The notes: a model not told the origin generated them from the sequence alone. Shown: positions 1-7,981, counted from the first letter of the stretch. The stretch: 19,782 bases of DNA from Paracoccaceae bacterium (GCA_020832725.1 JAFIEC010000069.1:1-19782); one strand, 5' to 3'. Program-made: numbers and translations.

Positions 1-2
1 CG

Positions 3-719
3 AAACGGCGCTCACACCGCCGTCTCGGCGCAGCCGAACGCGTTGATCAGACCTTCCTTCACCACATGTTAGACCGGCTCGGTAAAGAGCGGGCGGTGCT
101 GCTGGGACACATGGCGGGTGCGCTTTATGCCTTTGCCGCCGCTGCGCAGCTGCGCGAGCGAGCGCTGGGTATCGTCAATGTTGCCGGCACCGTGCCCATT
201 GTCTCGGTCGCGCAACTTGCCAGCATGTCGCGCCGACAACGGCTGGTGGCCTATACCGCGCGCTTTGCCCCTGCCGCCCTGCCATTCGTTCTCCGCGCGG
301 GTATCAGGCAGCTGGATTTCGATGGCGAACACAGCTTCATGACCGCGCTGTACGAGAACTCGCCGCTTGATCTGGAAACCTGCGCCGATCCCGATGTCTT
401 TCGCTCGATCAGGCGCGGCTATCGCTTCACCGTCGAGCAGGGCCATCACGCATTCGAGACCGACGGCTATCTGGCGGTGCGCAACTGGTCCGCCCTTGCC
501 GAGGCCTCTCAGGTGCCCGTCAGCCTGCTGCACGGGCGCCATGACCCGGTGGTGAACGCTGATTCCGTGAGCGCCTTTGCCCTTCGGTTGGGCAAGCGCG
601 CGCGCCTTCGGCTGTTCGACAATTGTGGCCAACTTGTGCTGTACAGGCAGCCCGAACGCGTATTCGAGGCGGTACGGGCACATGCGATGACAGCTGTCGA
701 GGGTCAACCGGCGGGCTGA
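3..719 (+). CDS. Alpha/beta-hydrolase-fold protein, 5' end outside window, likely non-catalytic
   Basis: The frame is open from the left edge (codons begin at position 3), so the gene starts upstream. The ATG at 66 is internal, because the residues before it (AAERVDQTFLHH) already read as hydrolase-fold sequence. The fold is recognisable from the nucleophile-elbow region VLLGHMAGALYAF, a lid region and a late strand with HGRHDPVV holding a plausible acid Asp. The elbow reads G-H-M-A-G, with Met where the catalytic Ser should be. The usual C-terminal Gly-His reads CGQLVLY, with Gln in place of His. A standard hydrolase triad is therefore absent. Hydrolase-like domains of this kind can be ligand-sensing parts of larger proteins such as LuxR/HTH-linked regulators. 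This could be such a C-terminal domain, but the N-terminus is not visible. It converges on the XRE gene, with 177 bp between them. Confidence 0.75.
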   Translation, partial: KRRSHRRLGAAERVDQTFLHHMLDRLGKERAVLLGHMAGALYAFAAAAQLRERALGIVNVAGTVPIVSVAQLASMSRRQRLVAYTARFAPAALPFVLRAGIRQLDFDGEHSFMTALYENSPLDLETCADPDVFRSIRRGYRFTVEQGHHAFETDGYLAVRNWSALAEASQVPVSLLHGRHDPVVNADSVSAFALRLGKRARLRLFDNCGQLVLYRQPERVFEAVRAHAMTAVEGQPAG

Positions 720-779
720 ACGCCAGAGTGCAGAATATTGCGCCCAAGGTCCGCGTCGGTCGAGTGGTCGGGGTCTGGT

Positions 780-795
780 CCGGGTGTCCGCCCGG
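780..795. terminator. Weak GC hairpin between convergent genes
   Basis: CCGGG and CCCGG arms flank a 6-nt loop, in the gap between the hydrolase-like gene and the convergent XRE gene. No T-tract follows on either strand, so a terminator role is only suggested by position. Nothing else was recognised in 720-896. Confidence 0.2.
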
Positions 796-896
796 GCAGT
801 GCCCTCCATTCCCTGCGGGAGAACATGAGCCTCATCGCCCGGCCCTGTGGACAGGAAACCGCGCGCCGTGCTCGTCTACCCCGCTTCAGCAGCTTG

Positions 897-1475
897 CTAG
901 ACCGGGCGCGAGGAGACCGAGATGAAGGCGATGTGGGTATCGGTGATCCGGGAAAAGCCATGCGGCAGCTTGGCGTCGAAGCTCAGGGAATCCCCCGTGG
1001 CCAACTCGAAATTCTGTCCGCCGCAGCGGTAGGTCGCGGCCCCTGACAGGACGCACAGGAAGGCATGGCCCTCGTGCTGGTAGGTGGGCAGGCTGCCTGC
1101 GGCATCGGCCTCGATGCGGATCCTGGCTGCCTCGAACCTCCAGCCCATGCCCTCGTGCCGGCCCAGCAGCAGGTAGTCATGGCTGTGCCCCGGCGTGACC
1201 CGGCGCGAGGGTAGTCCTTCGCCTGCCTTCACATGATGGATGTCCGCGACGAGGTCTGTCTGCGCAAGCAGCGCCATTTCAGGAACCGACAAGGCCCCTG
1301 CCAAAGCCGAAAGGGTCGCGAGCGAGGGCGAGACCTGGGCGTTCTCGATGCGACTGACCATTGCGGGCGAGACCCCGGCGGCAAGTGCAAGCGCTGTCAC
1401 CGTCAGCCCGCGCTCCTGTCGCAGCCGGTTAAGGGTGCGGCCCAGCGCCTCGTGAATGTCCGGTTTCTCGACCAT
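897..1475 (-). CDS. XRE-family regulator with C-terminal cupin domain
   Basis: The 192-residue protein has the standard XRE-cupin layout. A helix-turn-helix spans about residues 10-65 (ALGRTLNRLRQERGLTVTAL, then GVSPAMVSRIENAQVSPSLA). A linker and a C-terminal cupin beta-barrel follow at about 110-190, with HEGHAFLCVLSG and GDSLSFDAKLPHGF. Proteins of this family usually repress or activate an adjacent catabolic operon, and the cupin senses a small metabolite. The start is supported by a purine-rich GGAAGGGG a few bases upstream. It is transcribed divergently from soxB across 86 bp, so control of soxBDAG and of itself is the natural inference. The ligand is unknown; a substrate or product of the sarcosine-oxidase-type enzyme is the simplest guess. 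Confidence 0.9.
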   Translation of the reverse strand: MVEKPDIHEALGRTLNRLRQERGLTVTALALAAGVSPAMVSRIENAQVSPSLATLSALAGALSVPEMALLAQTDLVADIHHVKAGEGLPSRRVTPGHSHDYLLLGRHEGMGWRFEAARIRIEADAAGSLPTYQHEGHAFLCVLSGAATYRCGGQNFELATGDSLSFDAKLPHGFSRITDTHIAFISVSSRPV

Positions 1476-1526
1476 CGTGCCCCTTCCGATTGCGCCGGCT
1501 CAGGTGACCGGGCAAGCGTGAATCGC

Positions 1527-1555
1527 TTGACGGGTATTTATCTACAGTAAATGAT
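1527..1555 (+). promoter_or_regulatory. Candidate soxB promoter
   Basis: TTGACG at 1527-1532 (5 of 6 to the sigma70 -35 box) is followed after 17 nt by AATGAT at 1550-1555 (4 of 6 to the -10 box). The predicted start of transcription lies at about 1562, on or next to the soxB ATG. There is no Shine-Dalgarno sequence before that ATG, which would fit a leaderless message. Confidence 0.45.
1536..1552. promoter_or_regulatory. Candidate XRE-cupin operator
   Basis: ATTTA and TAAAT form a perfect inverted repeat around a 7-nt centre. The site overlaps the spacer and -10 box of the soxB promoter, in the only gap shared with the divergent XRE-cupin gene. AT-rich dyads of this kind are typical operators for the family. 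Binding by this regulator is an inference from position. Confidence 0.4.
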
Positions 1556-1561
1556 ATAACC

Positions 1562-2815
1562 ATGCCTCAACGATATTCCCTTGTCTCGCTGCTGCGCCAC
1601 GGTCTGAACCGTCATACCACATGGGCCCCGGCCTGGCGCAGTCCGCAGCTGAAGGACCGCTATGACGTCATCGTCATCGGCGCGGGCGGACATGGGCTGG
1701 CGACGGCCTATTACCTGGCGAAGGAGCACGGTGTGACCAACATCGCCGTGCTGGAGCGTGGCTGGCTGGGTGGCGGCAATATCGCCCGCAACACCATCAC
1801 CATCCGCTCGAACTACATGCGCGATGCCTCGATCCCCTTCTATGTGAAGTCCGTGGCCCTCTACGAGGCGATGACCCGCGAGCTCGATTTCAACACGATG
1901 CACTCCAAGCGTGGCATGATCGACGTGATCCAGACCTGGGGGATGATGCGCGACCGTCGGCGACGCCAGCACATCATGGACATCCATGGCGCGACATACG
2001 AGCAATTGTCCGTCGCCGAGCTGCGCCACCGCGTCCCGGCCCTGACCGGGGGCGGGCCAGAGGCGCGGCTGCCAGTGCTGGGGGCCTTCGTGCACACCGA
2101 CGCGGCGGTCAACCGCCATGACGCCGTGGCCTGGGCCTATGCCCGCGCGATCGACGCCATGGGCGGCGCCATTCACCAGCAGACACCTGTCACGCAACTG
2201 CTGCGCGGCCGCGACGGGCGGATCGAGGGCGTGGAGACCCCGCGCGGGACGGTGCGCGCGCCGAAGGTCGTCATCGCCGTCTCGGGCCATACCACAAGCC
2301 TGACAGAGACGCTCGGCCTGAAGCTCCCGCTGCGGAGCATGAACCTGACGGCCTTCGTGTCCGAGCCGGTGCGACCGCTGATCGATGTCATCATCAACTG
2401 CCCGGATGCGGGGGTCTATCTCAGCCAGACCGACAAGGGCGAGCTGGTGATCGGCGGCCCCCCGGACCCGGGCCAGAGCTATCGCCGCGACATCAAGCAG
2501 GGCGTTTTCGAGGAAACAGTGGCGTCCATGTTGTCACTGTTTCCCGCCTTCAAGCGGCTCAAGCTTCTGCGGCAATGGGGCGGACATCTGGATATCGCGC
2601 CCGACGCCTCGCCCATTCAGGACGAGACCGAAGTGCCGGGACTGTTCGTCACCGCAGGCTGGTGGGGCGGCTACAAGGCGATCCCGGCGGGGGGGCTGAC
2701 GCTGGCACATCTGGTGGCGACGGGGCGCCCGCACCCGCTGATGGAACCGTTCTCTCTGCGCCGGTTCCGTCATCTCGATTACCAGATGGAAACCGGCACC
2801 ACGACTGCCCGCTGA
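1562..2815 (+). CDS. soxB: Sarcosine oxidase-type beta subunit
   Basis: This is the FAD-binding amine-oxidising subunit of a heterotetrameric sarcosine oxidase (SoxBDAG family). It oxidises the N-methyl group of an N-methyl amino acid in the cytoplasm. The 417 residues match the usual length. The N-terminus has the family opening RYSLVSLLRHGLNRHT, then the dinucleotide-binding GAGGHG at residues 40-45 and the block GWLGGGNIARNT. His186 in NRHDAVAW lies where the family attaches FMN covalently at the alpha/beta interface. The C-terminus has WGGHLDIAPDASPI and GWWGGYKAIPAGG. Some family-conserved positions differ from classical SoxB as I remember it (GNIARN for GNTGRN; GWWGGYKA for GWGTGGFKA). 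A related substrate is therefore possible, such as N-methylglutamate, whose dehydrogenase is a paralogous complex. It is first in a four-gene operon. Confidence 0.92.
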   Translation: MPQRYSLVSLLRHGLNRHTTWAPAWRSPQLKDRYDVIVIGAGGHGLATAYYLAKEHGVTNIAVLERGWLGGGNIARNTITIRSNYMRDASIPFYVKSVALYEAMTRELDFNTMHSKRGMIDVIQTWGMMRDRRRRQHIMDIHGATYEQLSVAELRHRVPALTGGGPEARLPVLGAFVHTDAAVNRHDAVAWAYARAIDAMGGAIHQQTPVTQLLRGRDGRIEGVETPRGTVRAPKVVIAVSGHTTSLTETLGLKLPLRSMNLTAFVSEPVRPLIDVIINCPDAGVYLSQTDKGELVIGGPPDPGQSYRRDIKQGVFEETVASMLSLFPAFKRLKLLRQWGGHLDIAPDASPIQDETEVPGLFVTAGWWGGYKAIPAGGLTLAHLVATGRPHPLMEPFSLRRFRHLDYQMETGTTTAR

Positions 2816-2826
2816 AGGAGCCGAGT

Positions 2827-3084
2827 ATGCTGCTGATCACCTGCCCCTTCTGCGGGCCGCGCAACGAAAGCGAGTTTGTCTATGGCGGTCCGGTGAAACC
2901 CCCGCGCCCGGACCCGGCGACGCGCGACGATGCCGAATGGACCGAGTGGCTCACCCATGTGCCGAACCCGGTCGGTCCGGTCGAGGAGCAATGGTGGCAC
3001 GCACGGGGTTGCGGGACATGGCTCACGATCTGGCGCGACACGCGCAGCCATGACATCGTAGGGGCACCGCACGATGGCGGGTAA
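2827..3084 (+). CDS. soxD: Sarcosine oxidase-type delta subunit
   Basis: This 85-residue subunit is the small zinc-binding delta chain of the heterotetramer; in the known complexes it is structural. The sequence shows CPFCG near the N-terminus and HARGCGTW near the C-terminus. These give Cys6, Cys9, His58 and Cys62, the expected zinc ligand set. A clear AGGAG Shine-Dalgarno lies 6 nt before the ATG, right after the soxB stop. The 3' end overlaps soxA by 11 bp, which suggests translational coupling. Length and motifs agree well with the family. Confidence 0.92.
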   Translation: MLLITCPFCGPRNESEFVYGGPVKPPRPDPATRDDAEWTEWLTHVPNPVGPVEEQWWHARGCGTWLTIWRDTRSHDIVGAPHDGG

Positions 3085-5998
3085 GAGGCTGGCCAAGGGT
3101 GGGCGGATCGACCACGATCGTCCGCTGCGCTTCACCTTCAACGGTCGCGCCTATAGCGGGCTGGCGGGCGATACGCTGGCCTCGGCCCTGCTGGCCAACG
3201 GGCTGCGGCTCACCGCGCGCAGTTTCAAGTATCATCGCCCGCGCGGGATCGTCGGGGCCGGGGTGGAAGAGCCCTCGGCGCTGGTGGAACTGACCGGAGC
3301 GGACGCGGCGGGAAACCTGCAGGCGACCACCGTGCCGCTGACGGACGGGCTTGAGGCGAGATCGGTGAACTGCTGGCCCTCGCCCGCCTTTGACCTCGGC
3401 GCGGTGGCCCAGCTTGCCGGGCGCTTCATCCCGGCGGGCTTCTACTACAAGACGTTCAAATGGCCAAACTGGCAGCTTTATGCACCAGCCATCCGCCGGG
3501 CCGCCGGCCTTGCCGCGGCGCCCCGGACTCCCCCGGCGGAGGGGCGCTACGAGGCGCGCTACGGACATTGCGACCTGCTGATCGCCGGGGCGGGACCGGC
3601 GGGGCTGATGGCGGCACAGGTCGCGGCCCGGGCCGGGCTGCGTGTGATGATCGTGGACGAAGGCACCGAGCCAGGCGGCGCGCTCCTGTCGCGCCGGCTG
3701 CAGATCGCCGGCGCCCCGGCGCTGCAATGGGTGGAGGAGGCGGTCGCGGAGCTGGCGGCCCTGCCCGACGTTATCCATCTGCAGCAGGCGACGGTCTGGG
3801 CCTGTCGCGAGCACAATTACCTGATGGCGACCGAGCGTGCGCCGGAGCGGCCCGGCCTGATGGAACGCAGCTGGCGGATACGCGCGGGTCACGTCATCAC
3901 CGCCACGGGTGCGATGGAACGGGCCATCCCCTTCGGCAACAACGACCGGCCGGGTGTGATGCTGGCCTCGGCGGTGCAGAGCTATGTGAACCGCTATGCC
4001 GTGTTGCCGGGCAGGCGCGCGGTGATCTTTGCCAACAACAACTCTGCCTATGCCGTGGCTGCCGATCTGCTGGCGGCGGGGGGGCAGGTTGTCGCGATCA
4101 TCGACAGCCGCGCGGATGTGCCCGAGGCCGCCCGCGCCCTGGTGCCGCAGTTGACGGTCCGCGCGGGCCATGTAGTGATTTCGGCACATGGCGCGCGCGC
4201 GCTGCGCGGGGTGCGCATCGCCCCCCTGGCCGGCGGACCGGAGGAAACCCTTGCCTGTGACCTCCTGGCGGTCTCGGGCGGGTGGAACCCTGCGGTGCAT
4301 CTGTGGTCGCAGTCGCGCAGCACGCTGCGTTATGACGAGGCGCTGGCCGCCTTCCTTCCCGACCGCCCGGCACAGGCCTTCAGTGCAGCCGGGGCCGCAG
4401 CCGGGGCTTTCGCGCTGGAAGACGCGCTGCGCTCGGGCGCAGAGGTGGCAGCGCGCATCGCCAACGTCGCGGTGCCGGAAATCCCCGATGCGCAGGATCT
4501 GCCCTATGCGATCGCGCCGCATTGGCGGGTCGAGGCAGCCCGCGGCAAGGCCTTTCTGGACCTGCAGAACGATGTCACAGTCGATGATGTCCACCTCGCC
4601 CTGCGCGAGGGCTACAGCGATGTCGAACTCGTCAAGCGCTACACCACCGCCGGCATGGGCATCGACCAGGGCAAGACCGGCAATGTCAATGTCATCGGCA
4701 CCGTCGCGCTGGCAAGGGGCCTCGAACCGGGGGCGGTGGGCACCACCACCTTCCGCGCGCCCTGGACACCCGTTTCCTTTGGCGCCATCGCCGGGATGCG
4801 TGACGGCCAGCTGGCACTGCCGTGGCGCCACACGCCGGTCACGCAGTGGAACCTCGACCGCGGCGCGGTGATGTACGAGGCAGGCGCGCGCTGGCGTCGG
4901 CCGGGCTATTTCCCGCGCCCTGGCGAGACGATGCAGGAGGCGGTTGACCGCGAATGCCGCGCCGTACGCTTCGGCGTCGGGGTCTATGACGGCTCGCCGC
5001 TGGGAAAGTTCGAACTGAAAGGCCGCTGCGTCGGGCGGTTTCTCGATTTCCTCTATTCCAATATCATGTCGTCCCTCACGCCAGGGAACGGTCGCTACGG
5101 GTTGATGCTGTCCGATGACGGGCTGATCATGGATGACGGGGTCTGTTTTCGCCTCGATGCCGGGCGCTGGATGATCTCGACCTCGACGGGGCATGCCGAG
5201 GCGATCCACAGCCACATGGAGGAGCAGTTGCAGATGCGCTGCCCGGGCTGGAACGTCTTGATCACCCCGGTAACCAGCCAATGGACCAACGCCACCATCT
5301 GCGGCCCGCAGGCGCGCGCGGTCATGGAAGCGCTGGGCACCGACATCGACCTGTCGCCCGAGGCCTTCCCCTTCATGAGCCTTCGCGACGGCCATGTCGC
5401 GGGACTGCCCGCGCGGGTGGTTCGGGTGAGCTTTACGGGCGAGTTGTCCTTCGAGGTCAATGTCGCCCCCCGGCACATGCGCGAGCTCTGGGACCGGGTG
5501 ATGGAGGCCGGCGCAGACTTCGGAATCCTGCCCGTGGGCTCCGAGGCGAGCCATGTGCTGCGCGTGGAAAAGGGGTTCCTGTCGCTCGGCCACGAGGTGG
5601 ACGGCACGGTCGATGCCCATGATCTGGGAATGGGCTGGGTGATGTCGCGCAAGAAGGATGATTATCTGGGCAAGCGTGCGGTGGCGATCCGGCGCGCAGG
5701 CAGTCACGGCGGCGCGGGGCGGCGCGAACTGGTGGGCGTGCTTCCCGAACCCGACTGTCCGATCCCGGAGGGTGCCCCCCTGACCCCCGGCGGGCGGCGC
5801 GAGGCGACGGAGGGATTCGTCACCGCCTGTGTCTGGAGTGTGGTGCAGGAACGCTGGGTGGGGCTGGCTCTTCTGGAGAACGGCCATGCACGCCAGGGCG
5901 AGACCGCCTATGTGCGACTGAAGGGTGGTGCCGTGATCCCTGTGCGCGTGTCAGCTCCGTGCCACTATGATCCCGATGGCCAGAGGCTGAGGTCCTGA
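3074..5998 (+). CDS. soxA: Sarcosine oxidase-type alpha subunit
   Basis: This 974-residue subunit links N-methyl oxidation to tetrahydrofolate, so the methyl carbon leaves as 5,10-methylene-THF rather than free formaldehyde. Three parts are visible. About residues 1-110 form a 2Fe-2S-ferredoxin-like domain lacking the cluster cysteines (FTFNGRAYSGLAGDTLASAL, SFKYHRPRGI). About 165-500 form a dinucleotide-binding region with GAGPAG at 172-177 and FGNNDRPGVMLASAVQSY. About 600-965 form an aminomethyltransferase (GcvT-like) folate domain beginning at YEAGARWRRPGYFPRPGE and containing GFLSLGHEVDGT. The motif I remember as TGAHER reads TGAMER here. The length is normal for the family. The start overlaps soxD, and soxG begins 2 nt after the stop, so all four subunits are co-transcribed. 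Confidence 0.93.
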   Translation: MAGKRLAKGGRIDHDRPLRFTFNGRAYSGLAGDTLASALLANGLRLTARSFKYHRPRGIVGAGVEEPSALVELTGADAAGNLQATTVPLTDGLEARSVNCWPSPAFDLGAVAQLAGRFIPAGFYYKTFKWPNWQLYAPAIRRAAGLAAAPRTPPAEGRYEARYGHCDLLIAGAGPAGLMAAQVAARAGLRVMIVDEGTEPGGALLSRRLQIAGAPALQWVEEAVAELAALPDVIHLQQATVWACREHNYLMATERAPERPGLMERSWRIRAGHVITATGAMERAIPFGNNDRPGVMLASAVQSYVNRYAVLPGRRAVIFANNNSAYAVAADLLAAGGQVVAIIDSRADVPEAARALVPQLTVRAGHVVISAHGARALRGVRIAPLAGGPEETLACDLLAVSGGWNPAVHLWSQSRSTLRYDEALAAFLPDRPAQAFSAAGAAAGAFALEDALRSGAEVAARIANVAVPEIPDAQDLPYAIAPHWRVEAARGKAFLDLQNDVTVDDVHLALREGYSDVELVKRYTTAGMGIDQGKTGNVNVIGTVALARGLEPGAVGTTTFRAPWTPVSFGAIAGMRDGQLALPWRHTPVTQWNLDRGAVMYEAGARWRRPGYFPRPGETMQEAVDRECRAVRFGVGVYDGSPLGKFELKGRCVGRFLDFLYSNIMSSLTPGNGRYGLMLSDDGLIMDDGVCFRLDAGRWMISTSTGHAEAIHSHMEEQLQMRCPGWNVLITPVTSQWTNATICGPQARAVMEALGTDIDLSPEAFPFMSLRDGHVAGLPARVVRVSFTGELSFEVNVAPRHMRELWDRVMEAGADFGILPVGSEASHVLRVEKGFLSLGHEVDGTVDAHDLGMGWVMSRKKDDYLGKRAVAIRRAGSHGGAGRRELVGVLPEPDCPIPEGAPLTPGGRREATEGFVTACVWSVVQERWVGLALLENGHARQGETAYVRLKGGAVIPVRVSAPCHYDPDGQRLRS

Positions 5999-6000
5999 TC

Positions 6001-6498
6001 ATGTCCCACGACGTCACGATCACCCCGCTGGAGACTCAGGCGCTCTTTGACCTCAGGGGCCCTGCCACTGTGCTCCGGGACTGGGCGGGCGACAGCCTGC
6101 CCGCCTTTCCGCAACGCCCCAACACCGGCAGCTCGAACGGGCGCGCGACGCTCATGTTCCTTGGTCCCGATCACTGGATCCTGCGCGCGGATCTTGCCCG
6201 GGAAGACGCGTTCGAGGCCGCACTCCGGCCGGTGGCGGCACCGCCCGAGATATCGATCGTGCGCATTTCGGATACGCTGGCCTTTTTCCGCATCATCGGG
6301 CCGGAGGCGGGCGAGATACTGTCAATCGCCTGCCCGCTCGATCTGCATCCCAGATGCTTCGGCCACGACGCAGCGAGCTTCACGGCGGCCTTCGGGATCA
6401 AGGCGCTCGTCATCCGCTGCGAGGGCGGTTTCGAACTGGCCGTGGACCGGAGCTATTTGCCGATGATGACGGAGTGCCTGACGGCCGCGGCTGGATGA
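6001..6498 (+). CDS. soxG: Sarcosine oxidase-type gamma subunit
   Basis: The 165-residue gamma chain follows soxA after 2 nt and completes the heterotetramer. Characteristic stretches are LGPDHWILRA, ISDTLAFFRIIGPEAGEIL, CPLDLHPRCFG and the C-terminal GFELAVDRSYLPMM. Gamma subunits have a GcvT-like fold without catalysis and pack against the alpha subunit. The length is slightly short compared with many SoxG proteins of about 180-200 residues, but both ends look intact. The N-terminus is the most divergent part, as is usual for this subunit. Confidence 0.88.
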   Translation: MSHDVTITPLETQALFDLRGPATVLRDWAGDSLPAFPQRPNTGSSNGRATLMFLGPDHWILRADLAREDAFEAALRPVAAPPEISIVRISDTLAFFRIIGPEAGEILSIACPLDLHPRCFGHDAASFTAAFGIKALVIRCEGGFELAVDRSYLPMMTECLTAAAG

Positions 6499-6507
6499 TC
6501 CCGGCAA

Positions 6508-6537
6508 AGGCGGCGGTGGTGCCGCCGCCCGCCGCCT
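6508..6537. terminator. Candidate bidirectional terminator hairpin
   Basis: AGGCGGCG (6508-6515) pairs perfectly with CGCCGCCT (6530-6537). An alternative stem of GGCGGC with GCCGCC lies inside the same region. It occupies the 41-nt gap between the convergent soxG and Rieske ferredoxin genes. There is no T-tract, so it would act at most as a Rho-assisted or structural end for both transcripts. Confidence 0.4.
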
Positions 6538-6539
6538 GG

Positions 6540-6854
6540 TCAGATCCGCAGCTGGACCATCCCGTCCTGCACCCGGGTCTCGAAGATGCGCATGGGCCTT
6601 GTCGCCGGTGCCGCCACCGGACGCCCGTCGCGGACGTCGAAGGCACCCTGGTGAAGGGGGCATTCGATCACATGCCCGTCGAAGTAGCCGTCGCACAGAT
6701 CGGCCCCGCCGTGGTTGCACAGCGCCAGCGATGCGTGGATCCCGCTTGGCGTGTCATAGATGGCGATCAGGCGATCGCCCAGCTGGACCCGTGTGACCCA
6801 GTTCCGCTCCAGATCGTCCACAGCGATCACATCGCGCCAGGGTTTCGCACTCAC
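6540..6854 (-). CDS. Rieske-type [2Fe-2S] ferredoxin
   Basis: This small soluble electron carrier has 104 residues. The Rieske cluster ligands are clear: CNH at residues 46-48 and CPLH at 65-68, spaced C-x-H-x16-C-x2-H, within CNHGGADLCDG and CPLHQGAFDVRDG. I chose the GTG start at 6852-6854, which gives MSAKPW. Its first bases overlap the stop of the upstream desaturase-fold gene as GTGA, a sign of translational coupling. A longer frame reaching to 7175 is only antisense-free reading inside the desaturase gene. The protein most likely feeds electrons to the desaturase-fold diiron protein encoded just before it, possibly also to the Rieske oxygenase at 10234. No ferredoxin reductase is encoded in the window. 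Confidence 0.9.
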   Translation of the reverse strand: MSAKPWRDVIAVDDLERNWVTRVQLGDRLIAIYDTPSGIHASLALCNHGGADLCDGYFDGHVIECPLHQGAFDVRDGRPVAAPATRPMRIFETRVQDGMVQLRI

Positions 6855-7789
6855 GTGCGTGCCTCGCGGATCTGGCGCAGGATGTCGAGATGCGCGCCGA
6901 GATAGCCGCGCGGCTCGACATGGATGTGATCGCGCAGCTTTTCGTGGAGCCTGGGAAGGGCGTGAAAGGGCACCGAGGCAACGTAATGGTGCTCGGCGTG
7001 GTAATTCATGTTCCAGCACAGGAACCGCCAGGGTGCCGAGACAAGGTTGGTACGGGTGTTTTCGCTCATCTGCGCGACCGAGGGGCGGCCGACATGCTCG
7101 GTCATGCGGATGAAGCGCATGACCGGCTCGCCCAGAAAGACCGGGATGATCCAGTACCAGATCAGCCCCCACCACCCGCTCAGCGCCATGGCGGCGAAGA
7201 TCAGCGCGTAGATTGCCAGCATCACCCGTGCGTCGCGGATGACGGTTGCGTATTCCTCCCTGGGGATGAAGCGCCGCTCCGTCTCCGAGAGCCGCCCCGC
7301 CGCGTGGCGCGCCACTTCGGTGAACTTGGCCTTCCAGTAGGGCAGGGCCGAGAGATAGAGCAGGTATTCACCATAGCTCCTGGGCATCGGGACCTGCTCG
7401 GGGTCCTTGCCGGTCAGTTGGGTGTAGGTGTGGTGATCGCAATGCTCGTAGCGAAAGAAGCGGTGGGGCAGCATGATGATGATGCCGCATATCTGGCCGA
7501 CGAGGTCGTTGAGCCAGCGCGTCCTGAACACGGTGTAATGCACGCATTCATGCTGGATCGAGAAATGATGTACCAGAACGATCCCGTGCAGGAACATCGC
7601 AGGCCAGATCAGCCAGCTGTCCCAGGCGAGGGTGATCAGGGTCGTGGTGCCGGCCAACACCATGATCCAGAGCGCGAGTCTGCGCAGCGCCGGGCCGTCG
7701 GAGCGCTGCATGAAGGTTTTCAACTCCTCGCGGGTCAGCTTGCCCTCGGCCAATGCCTGAGTCAGGGGCATGACGACGCCTTGTGTCAT
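6851..7789 (-). CDS. Fatty-acid-desaturase-fold membrane diiron protein
   Basis: The 312-residue integral membrane protein has the three histidine boxes of the desaturase/hydroxylase superfamily: HECVH at 80-84, HCDHH at 116-120 and HAEHH at 264-268, plus EH at 231-232. These ligate a non-haem diiron centre that activates O2 for desaturation or hydroxylation. Hydrophobic segments lie at about 38-75, 95-108 and 190-222. The family is annotated as acyl-lipid desaturase, but it also includes hydroxylases of small molecules. Pairing with a Rieske ferredoxin by a GTGA overlap, inside a catabolic neighbourhood, argues for oxidation of a catabolic intermediate rather than membrane-lipid desaturation. 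That is inference. The start at 7789 has only a weak ribosome site; Met7 is an alternative. Confidence 0.85.
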   Translation of the reverse strand: MTQGVVMPLTQALAEGKLTREELKTFMQRSDGPALRRLALWIMVLAGTTTLITLAWDSWLIWPAMFLHGIVLVHHFSIQHECVHYTVFRTRWLNDLVGQICGIIIMLPHRFFRYEHCDHHTYTQLTGKDPEQVPMPRSYGEYLLYLSALPYWKAKFTEVARHAAGRLSETERRFIPREEYATVIRDARVMLAIYALIFAAMALSGWWGLIWYWIIPVFLGEPVMRFIRMTEHVGRPSVAQMSENTRTNLVSAPWRFLCWNMNYHAEHHYVASVPFHALPRLHEKLRDHIHVEPRGYLGAHLDILRQIREART

Positions 7790-7918
7790 GTGGGATCATC
7801 CATGAATTCGCCGATTGCCGGGGGCCCTGTGACGGGCGCCATCCTGCGCGTGATCGACACCGGAGACGGAAGTGCTCCGCACCCTGCGGCTGCCTTGTTC
7901 CGACCGCATTGGGTTCAG

Positions 7919-7948
7919 GGTATAGCGACCGGCACACGATTCGATCAA
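7919..7948 (-). promoter_or_regulatory. Candidate promoter for the desaturase-ferredoxin unit
   Basis: On the minus strand TTGATC (4 of 6) is followed after 18 nt by TATACC (4 of 6). It lies in the 230-bp gap between the NicX-fold gene and the desaturase-fold gene and would leave a leader of about 120 nt. No other gene was recognised in this gap. Confidence 0.3.
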
Positions 7949-7981
7949 CCCCCGGATACCCGCCTGCGTGGCTGACAGGTG

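Noticed and set aside
3023..5887. Very long open antisense frame across soxA
   Set aside because: It mirrors the soxA coding frame, is rich in Arg, Pro, Gly and His, and has no recognisable domain. Such frames are common in GC-rich DNA.
6855..7175. Longer version of the Rieske ferredoxin with an N-terminal extension
   Set aside because: The extension overlaps the desaturase-fold gene out of frame and is Arg/Pro/Ala-rich. The GTG at 6852 overlapping the upstream stop gives a normal-length ferredoxin.
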